From Elephas maximus indicus (taxonomy: Eukaryota > Chordata > Mammalia > Proboscidea > Elephantidae), in the NCBI RefSeq assembly GCF_024166365.1, contig NC_064820.1:85140001-85204000 (forward strand): a DNA stretch of 64,000 nucleotides, in the 5' to 3' direction. A program made the position numbers and the translations under genes. The notes under the pieces were generated by a model. The model worked only from the letters and a program-made list of their open reading frames with translations. It had not been told where the DNA came from and made no database searches. The stretch's first letter is position 1. The number at the start of each line of letters is the position of its first letter. Positions 57,651 through 64,000 of the stretch are shown piece after piece.

Positions 57651-57749
57651 CGTAATTAGATTTGGAAATACCAGTATGGAGCTGTGAGTTATTTTAAGTT
57701 TCATGTATGAATTTCTTTAAAGTTTACTTTTTTGCTTATGGAAAATGCC

Positions 57750-57905
57750 TGAGTGTGTGCTCTGGAGTCAGACTGCCTTCTTTCCTGACTCCACCACTTA
57801 ACTTGTAACTTAGAACCAATTACTTAACCTGGTTGTGCCTCGGTTTCCTCATCTATAAAATAGGGCAGAACCACTCTAGGATTGTGGAGGAATAAAGTAA
57901 TACTT
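57750..57905 (+). repeat. MIR SINE
   Basis: 'ctctggagtcagactgcctt', 'cttaacctggttgtgcctcg' and 'gtttcctcatctataaaata' are the MIR core and tail themes. Confidence 0.85.
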
Positions 57906-58371
57906 CTGTGTCAATGCTTACTATTATATGTATAGGTTGGTATCCTCACTCCACCAGTAAACTTTGTTCGGAAGGTACTCAGCTCTCTTGCTCTATGGGT
58001 CAGCAAGCCTAGCTCCACCAATAAGTGGCCAGAGACACCCCATTCCCCTAGAAAGCCTCCTGTGCAAAGGTACTCAGCTCTCTCTCTAGCTCTGTGGTCA
58101 AGACCAGTGTCGTCTTGCACTGGTCTCCAGGTTCTGCTGCTGCCGTTTCTGTGTTATTGCTGTTTCCCTGCTGCTGCTTCTCGAAGTCTGTGCCGTCTCC
58201 AGTATAACAACGCTCATCACTTCCTTCTGAGTCCTCACCAGAATTGTCTTTGATGTAATTCCACCAAGAGTCTTTTAAAACACTTTCAGTCTCTACCCAT
58301 TCAGAGTTTCAAAACTGCTTCTGCAATTTAGGTATTTGTTATAACAACACTCCGCTCTCAGTGCCAAATTC
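57906..58371 (-). mobile_element. Probable MaLR/ERV internal sequence next to an LTR
   Basis: In minus orientation the LTR at 58891-58372 is followed by 'gaatttggcactgagagcgg', placed where a primer-binding site would be, then several hundred bases of non-repeat sequence that includes a 69-codon frame (58120-57911). The LTR has no target duplication on this side, which fits attached internal sequence. Identity of the internal part is inferred. Confidence 0.5.
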
Positions 58372-58891
58372 TGTCTTAGATATCTAGCGCTACTATAACA
58401 GAAATACCACAAGTGGATGGTTTTAATAAACAGATGTTTTCTCTCAGAGTTTAGGAGGCTAGAAGTCCAAATTCAGGGTGCCAGCTCTAGGGTAAGGCTT
58501 TCTCTTTCTGTCGGTTCTGGGGGAAAGCTGTTGTCATCAATCTTCCCCTTGTCTAGGAACTTCTCAGTGCAGGAACCCCAGGTCCAAAGGATGCGCTCTG
58601 CTCCCGTAGCCACTTTCTTGGTGGTTTGAGATTCTCATGTCTCTCTGCTCACTTCTTTTAGATCTCAAAAGAGAGTGATTAAAACACAATCTAATCTTGT
58701 AGATTGAGTCCTATTTCATTAACATAACTACTGCTAATCCCACCCTCATTAATATCATAAAGGTAGGATTTACAACACATAGGAAAATCACATCAGATGA
58801 CAAGACGGTGGACAATCACACAATACTAGGAATCATGGACTAGCCAACTTGACACACATTTTTTGGGGGGGATACAATTCAATCTGTAACA
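58372..58891 (-). repeat. MaLR-type LTR (5' LTR of a truncated element)
   Basis: Same family as 10097-10595: 'tgtcttagatatctagcgct' to 'attcaatctgtaaca'. Flanks 'aattc' and 'cctgc' do not match, unlike the solo copies. Confidence 0.85.
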
Positions 58892-59122
58892 CCTGCATTA
58901 GGTCAGTCTAGCCATCTCTTGATGGGATTTTACCTGGCCACTTTGTTCATTGCTGTTGGCTCACTGCTTAGTCAGAGTTAGACCATGCTGATATTTGTTG
59001 CACTCAACTTGCTGAGGGGCATTTCTTTAACTTCACAATAATCATTTGTATCTAACTTGGGCAATGGGACCAAAACCAAAGAGGCTTCCTTTGGACCAGA
59101 AGGATGTGCTACTTTAATTTGG
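58892..59122. other. Unassigned sequence
   Basis: No repeat or gene recognised. Confidence 0.4.
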
Positions 59123-59132
59123 CCAAAGCAGT

Positions 59133-59307
59133 GTAGAGGGTCAGCGAAAAAGAGGAAGACCCTCAAAGAGATGGATTGACATAGTGGCTGCAACAATGGG
59201 CTCAAACATAGCAACAATTGTGAGGATGGTACAGGACCAGGCAGTGTTTTGTTCTGTTGTACATAGAGCCACTGTGATTTGGAACCAACTAGAAGGCACT
59301 TAACAAC
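59133..59307 (+). mobile_element. Short RTE-like 3' end with perfect target duplication
   Basis: 175-bp 5'-truncated copy from 'gtagagggtcagcgaaaaag' to 'gaaggcacttaacaa', flanked by the 10-bp 'ccaaagcagt' at 59123-59132 and 59308-59317. No poly-A tail, as expected for RTE. Confidence 0.92.
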
Positions 59308-59317
59308 CCAAAGCAGT

Positions 59318-59750
59318 ACTTCCTAGAAAATACCCAGGTGTCCTTAAACACTTGCAGAATCAAAATAACTGAAACCTACCCTCTTTCAAAACACAGACAA
59401 AGCACCCAAAAGATATTCAGGTATAGTTTCCTGGGAAAGGCAAAGGTTAAACTCCATAGAGTGGCTGCATTCCAACAAGGGTTAATTTTCCAGTGTAAAA
59501 CTTGGTGCTTCTCTAGTTTTGCAACTTGGATGACTAAGGAGAGTAAAAAAAGCAGAGAGGAAAAAAGGAAGCATTCCAGACGTTTTCAAGGAGGAAGACC
59601 AAAAGCTTGGGTTTTTGTGTTTGTATTTTCATTCTTAAGAGTCAGAACCAACTTTATAATACTTAAGAGGCCTGAATAACATCTGAAGGCAACATCTTGA
59701 GAAAATAATTACCTAGATCTAACAGAAGAGAGTGGGTGGGTGGATTTTTT
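59318..59750. other. Unassigned, probably unique sequence
   Basis: A plus-strand frame of 113 codons (59338-59679) is basic and lacks recognisable motifs; probably chance. Confidence 0.4.
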
Positions 59751-59762
59751 AACAGAAGGGAT

Positions 59763-59919
59763 GTGGAGCCCTGGTGGCAGAGTGGTTACAAGCTTGGCTG
59801 CTAACCAAAAGGTTGGCAATTCAAATCCACCAGCCACTCCTTAGAAACCCTATAGGGAAGTTCTACTCTCTCCTATAAGGTCGCTATGAGTTGGAATCCA
59901 CTCGATGGCAATGGATTTG
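59763..59919 (+). repeat. AfroSINE with perfect target duplication
   Basis: 'gtggagccctggtggcagag' to 'cactcgatggcaatggattt'. 12-bp 'aacagaagggat' at 59751-59762 and 59920-59931. Confidence 0.95.
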
Positions 59920-59931
59920 AACAGAAGGGAT

Positions 59932-62900
59932 AAAAGACAACATGGTTTTCAATTTTATTCAAGTACAGAGTTAACAATTTTTGCATTTTCTACATAAGAA
60001 AAGACTGGTCAGCTTCAGACACTTTATAGAAAAATTAGCATTCTAAAAACAAATATAAATCCATAGTTGGCTTTGTGGCCAAGGGTGAAAAATAACTATG
60101 AAAAGTTATCAAAATCCTAACCACCTCAGAGACCATTATAAATTTCAAACAGTAGTAGACTTGCTACACATACTACATTTTCAAATTCTAATATAAACAA
60201 AACATAACCACATAATTCGGCTACAGCTAATTGGTTTCAGAAAAGTTTAAAAAAATCTGCAAAACTTATCACCTAAGTTATAAGACTATAAAACTTTTGT
60301 AGATTCTTTTTGCAAAGTTAAAAAAGCAAAAAATGTAAATCTTTAATAAAGAAAAACAAAACAATTCTCTTAAATTTCTTATATATACCTCTTAAGACAT
60401 ATATTATACATTTGTTGCAAACTTTCTTTACCTGAGAGTATTTCCCAGGACCCTTTACTCCAAAGGATTACCATAAAGAGGTCTTTCATCACCTTATTCA
60501 CATAAATGATTAAATTTCTATAGGAGGAGATCTGGACATACTCATTCTTTATCAGTTATTCTCCATCTTAGTTTTTTTCTTAAAGGATTTTGCTTTTTTA
60601 TAGTGGAGAAAAAAAAAAAAAAAAGACAAATACCTCTTCGGTAAAAGCCAAATATTTTCCCCTTTCAAAAACACTGCTCCTGCAAATTTGATTTACTGAA
60701 AGATCTTTAGAATGGGTAGCATTTGTTCTAAAGGTCTGTGTAAACAGCTCTCCACTACTGTGAAATAGAAGGTCCAACATTACAGAGTCCATCTCTGCCT
60801 GAAATACAAAACTAAACTAAATGTTGGATGGCTTTACAAATATATTGACGATGGCAGAAAACATGGCGGTCTTAAGAACAAAGCCATCAGAAGTTAGTTC
60901 TATTAGCAAGTTAAGGAGACTAACCCACAGAGAACTCTACTAGCCAAGTGGCTAAAGCACTGTCCGATTACAGAGGGCCCAGTGTGCAGGGTCTTAACAC
61001 AAGGTTAAACCCTTCTTAGGTCTAGGTTAAGCCCTCTTTCATTTCCAAAAGATATGACACAAGTGTACACCAAAATAAGGTACTATTTAGAAAGGCAGTA
61101 AAAGGAGGGAAAAAAAGCCCAGGAAACTGAAACACAGGCTCTAGGATTCCCTTTGAAGGGTATCAGGAAGCACCAATGGTGGTAAACGTCTAGAAAAAAT
61201 TAAATAAGTACATAATCTTAAAAAGGCAAAGGCTGACAATACTAGGTGGGTGGGGGGATTAACACTACACTGAGGTCATTCATAATGAAGGATTCTCTGA
61301 GGAACTAGAAATAAAAAATGTGGTGTGGGAGCTCTCCTGTTAGCCATTCCTTATGGGAACCAGAACCCCAAATCCCCAGTAACTCCATCCTCCAAAAAAC
61401 CCATATCCACACAATCTACCCTACAAAAGAACTCCAAATACCTCTGGCAAGCAATTCTCTCCAACCATTTCCCAAGAAACTGTGAGGTCAAGAACAAAAC
61501 CAACTAACTAGCCAGTATTACTAAAAAAAATGGTCAATCCAATAAGGACAAAGCACGGTTTTCCCCAAGGCTTATGTGAGAAATAGTCTCCGGTCTTCAG
61601 TCAGGTAGCAGGTCTAGTACAACAACATCCCCGTAAATACCCCTCCCCCCACAATATAGTGTTTTACTAGGAACACGAGAGGGAAAAAAAGAAGAGTATT
61701 ACAATCTTCTCCAAGTCAGACAAATGGCAGGGAGGAAACATACACATACAGCTTTTTAAAAATTCTTCTTTGGCATTCACAGCTAAAGAAGTCTGACCAG
61801 CAGCTTCTAGGAATGCGCTTTTTAAATCATATACAAAAAGTTGTAAGAAACAAAGGTCTATCTTTTTAAAAAGTTGTCAGTGAGTTAATCAAATTAGCAC
61901 TATTATCGGAAATCAAAACAGTTGGCACAATTTTTCCAGTTTCTTAAATCACAACAGCATAAAAATACAGGGTTCCTTAAACCCATCAATGTTGACTCCT
62001 CACCTGAGTATTGTTATTACAATTAGTAATCCTTAAAGTCAACTTCTTATTGGTGTATTTATATGCCCTCGGTCCTCAGAGCACATCCATCTCTCTTTAG
62101 ATCAGCCAGATAAACTTCCTAATGTTTTTAGTTGAAGATAAAAATCACAGTGACTGTTCTTCCATTCCATCAGACCAACCTTCAAAGGGGAACTCTGTGC
62201 CACAAACCAAGCCTTAAAAAAGCCTTAAGGAGCTGGAAAAGGTGGGTTCGCTGGACTGGCTGATGAAGGAAGTTTCGAAAGTCCTGCTACTGGTAATGTC
62301 TTTTCATTTGTTTTCCTGAGCTTTTCTGCTAGGGGGAAGGGAAGCCAACAAGGGCCAGGCAAGGAATACATGACATTGTCACCTAACCTTGAACTGGTGC
62401 CAGTGCCGGTTCTAAAGGCAAACCAGCTTGTTGCCAGGCCCAGCTGAAAGGGCAAACCAAGGACTCTACTAGACCTCAGCAGGAGGAAAACATAATGAAA
62501 CTAGTCACTGGTACTACCCTGGCTCTTGATCTGCATCTTCTCATGGTGCTTCCTAAGCTTGCTCAGAGCCAGAGCTTACCCGGAGCTCCCCACCCCATGT
62601 TATTGCTCCAATCACTGCACAGGCCCTCCACAGCGCCTGCTACACAAACCACCCAGGCTGCGCTCCCTGTGCCTGTGCCCACAGGGCTCCTCCTCCCCCC
62701 TGGCTTACTTAGGGTTTCTGAGGGTAGCAGGAGGCCATTCATCTTGTGACTCCAGATGGATCTTTGAGAGGCTGAGCACAAAGACCTCCTGCCCCAAATA
62801 AGGAAATTTTAAAAAGTTTACAAAACAAGACTCTCTCTCACACAGATTGAGTGCCTTCAAAAACTAAAAAAACACTGAATGTAAGGCAAGATCCTAAAGG

Positions 62901-64000
62901 AATCCATTCATTTTATTTGTCTCTGCACCACACCACACCTTCTTTTTTCTTCTTGGGAGTAGGGCAAAGGAGGGCAAATGAAGAATTTGAAGAATTTCCC
63001 ATGTCAGCATTTTGGCACACTGGAGCCGAGCTTCACTGGGACTCAGTTCTGCCCAACTCAAAAGTAGCACAGAAAGAAGGTCCAGGCTGAGTCTTCTTAT
63101 TCTCAGACTCTCTTTTCCAGGGAACCTGACCAAAAGCATTCTTTCCATCCCTACATGAAATACTAACGAGAGAGTCCCTACTATGTCTCCACAGGTATAT
63201 TCAAAGGGCTTCCCACTGAGTACACCTCTTCCCTGACTGAGAACATTGACACTGAAAATGGACATCTTCTCGGGCAGTCAAATCTGCTATGAACATTACT
63301 TCATGAGTATGTATTTTGGAAATTTCTGTGAATGTTGTCCATAGCTTAATCAAATACCCACACCCACCCCTCCCCCACTACTTCTTCTAAATATAGTTGG
63401 TCACTTCCACTACTTGTACAGTAGGCCTTAACTGGTCATCCCTGTTTGAGGTGCTGCTGCCTGGGATCCTTGCCTCAGGAATTTTACTCCTAGGAAACCA
63501 AAATGGATGTTAACAGTGTGGTCACATTTCAGATCTGGAATACAAAAGCCCTTTGCTTTTACAATTTCAAAGATCTCAAGGTGGAGAGGAAACTCAGGGA
63601 CTGACCTTAACAACTGAAAGAGGGGTGCAACAGGCTTCAGTCAAGAAGCGACTTTTCATTAAGGTCCTTAAGCGTATTACTAACAGCACTAACAATGAAG
63701 GATTATGGCCTTCCAAAGAAAACAACATGAGTATTGTTCTGGAACTGTGTGAAAGACAACACAAATCAGAGTCATAATTATTGCAGTAACTTGGATCAAG
63801 CAGTGTTAGTATGGGGAGAGGGGGATTTCACCCGGGGGTGATGGCAAATTGTGCTTTTTCACATTATAATGAAGATGCTGAGCCCAGAAAAGACAGGGTA
63901 CCTCTGGGAAGGGACAGGGCAAAAGTGAAGTCTTTTCCACTATCACAATTTCAAAGGGCATCATTGGGAGGCCATGAGGAAACTGCACTAAGGGTAGATG
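59932..64000 (-). other. Repeat-free block, probable 3' UTR of an unidentified minus-strand gene
   Basis: About 4 kb carries no recognisable SINE, LINE or LTR, unlike everything to its left. It is AT-rich near the left end and more mixed toward the right. It ends at a minus-strand 'aataaa' (59954-59959). Short frames on both strands (for example 62894-63265 and 62225-62455 minus) show no known domain. A long, selectively kept 3' UTR running off the right edge fits best; the gene is unknown, and coding exons within it cannot be excluded. Confidence 0.45.
59954..59959 (-). terminator. Minus-strand polyadenylation signal AATAAA
   Basis: Plus-strand 'tttatt' within 'aattttattcaag'; minus-strand 'cttgaataaaatt'. 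It lies 22 bases from the nearest SINE duplication and at the boundary of the repeat-free block, so cleavage would fall about 59930-59945. Confidence 0.5.

Noticed and set aside
59338-59679. 113-codon plus-strand frame next to the repeat-free block
   Set aside because: No motif, biased composition and no supporting promoter or splice context; probably chance.
62225-62455. 76-codon minus-strand frame considered as a terminal coding exon
   Set aside because: It has no recognisable domain and overlaps unrelated frames; a 3' UTR reading is simpler, though it cannot be excluded without a transcript.

Overview
This is a vertebrate (mammalian) nuclear genome segment, not bacterial or viral DNA. It is made almost entirely of interspersed repeats. 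The most diagnostic are many tRNA-derived SINEs of the AfroSINE type (conserved head 'gccctggtggc..agtggtta', then 'gttcgaatccacc'), RTE/BovB-like LINE 3' ends with AAC-type tails, full-length L1 elements and MaLR-type LTRs. SINEs of this type together with RTE elements point to an afrotherian, most likely an elephant; that assignment is inferred from remembered repeat families and was not checked. No intact host protein-coding gene was recognised. Almost all longer open frames are either decayed retroelement genes or antisense shadows of them.

Layout. 1-966: ancient sequence with two SINEs. 967-9138: a minus-strand L1 (copy 1) whose 5' region holds a tandem array of roughly 190-bp units. 9139-10016: an RTE fragment. 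10097-10595: a MaLR LTR. 11657-19526: an L1 3' end directly followed head-to-tail by a full-length plus-strand L1 (copy 2). 19535-24230: RTE, SINEs, an LTR, two MIRs and unique sequence. 24231-26888: a Tigger1-like DNA transposon carrying two SINEs. 26889-32287: mostly unique or ancient DNA with RTE, SINE and L1 3' fragments. 32288-45890: a nested stack in which an old L1 is split by an ERV-L provirus, which carries SINE and LTR insertions and a class I (gamma-like) ERV, itself interrupted by another LTR. 45891-48159: L1 3' fragments, RTE and SINE. 48324-55821: a full-length minus-strand L1 (copy 3), the best preserved of the three. 55882-59919: SINE, an L1 3' end inserted in an RTE, MIR, a MaLR LTR with adjoining internal sequence, a short RTE with perfect target duplication, and a SINE. 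59932-64000: about 4 kb without recognisable repeats, ending at a minus-strand polyadenylation signal; it looks like the 3' untranslated region of an unidentified minus-strand gene.

The elements tell a relative history. MIR, the L1M fragments, ERV-L and Tigger1 are oldest because other repeats interrupt them. RTE, MaLR LTRs and AfroSINEs come later, and L1 copies 2 and 3 are among the younger insertions. I found no undescribed defence or metabolic system. The most unusual structures are the monomer array in L1 copy 1, the multi-level ERV nest with an apparent deletion fusing two proviruses, and the repeat-free probable 3' UTR.
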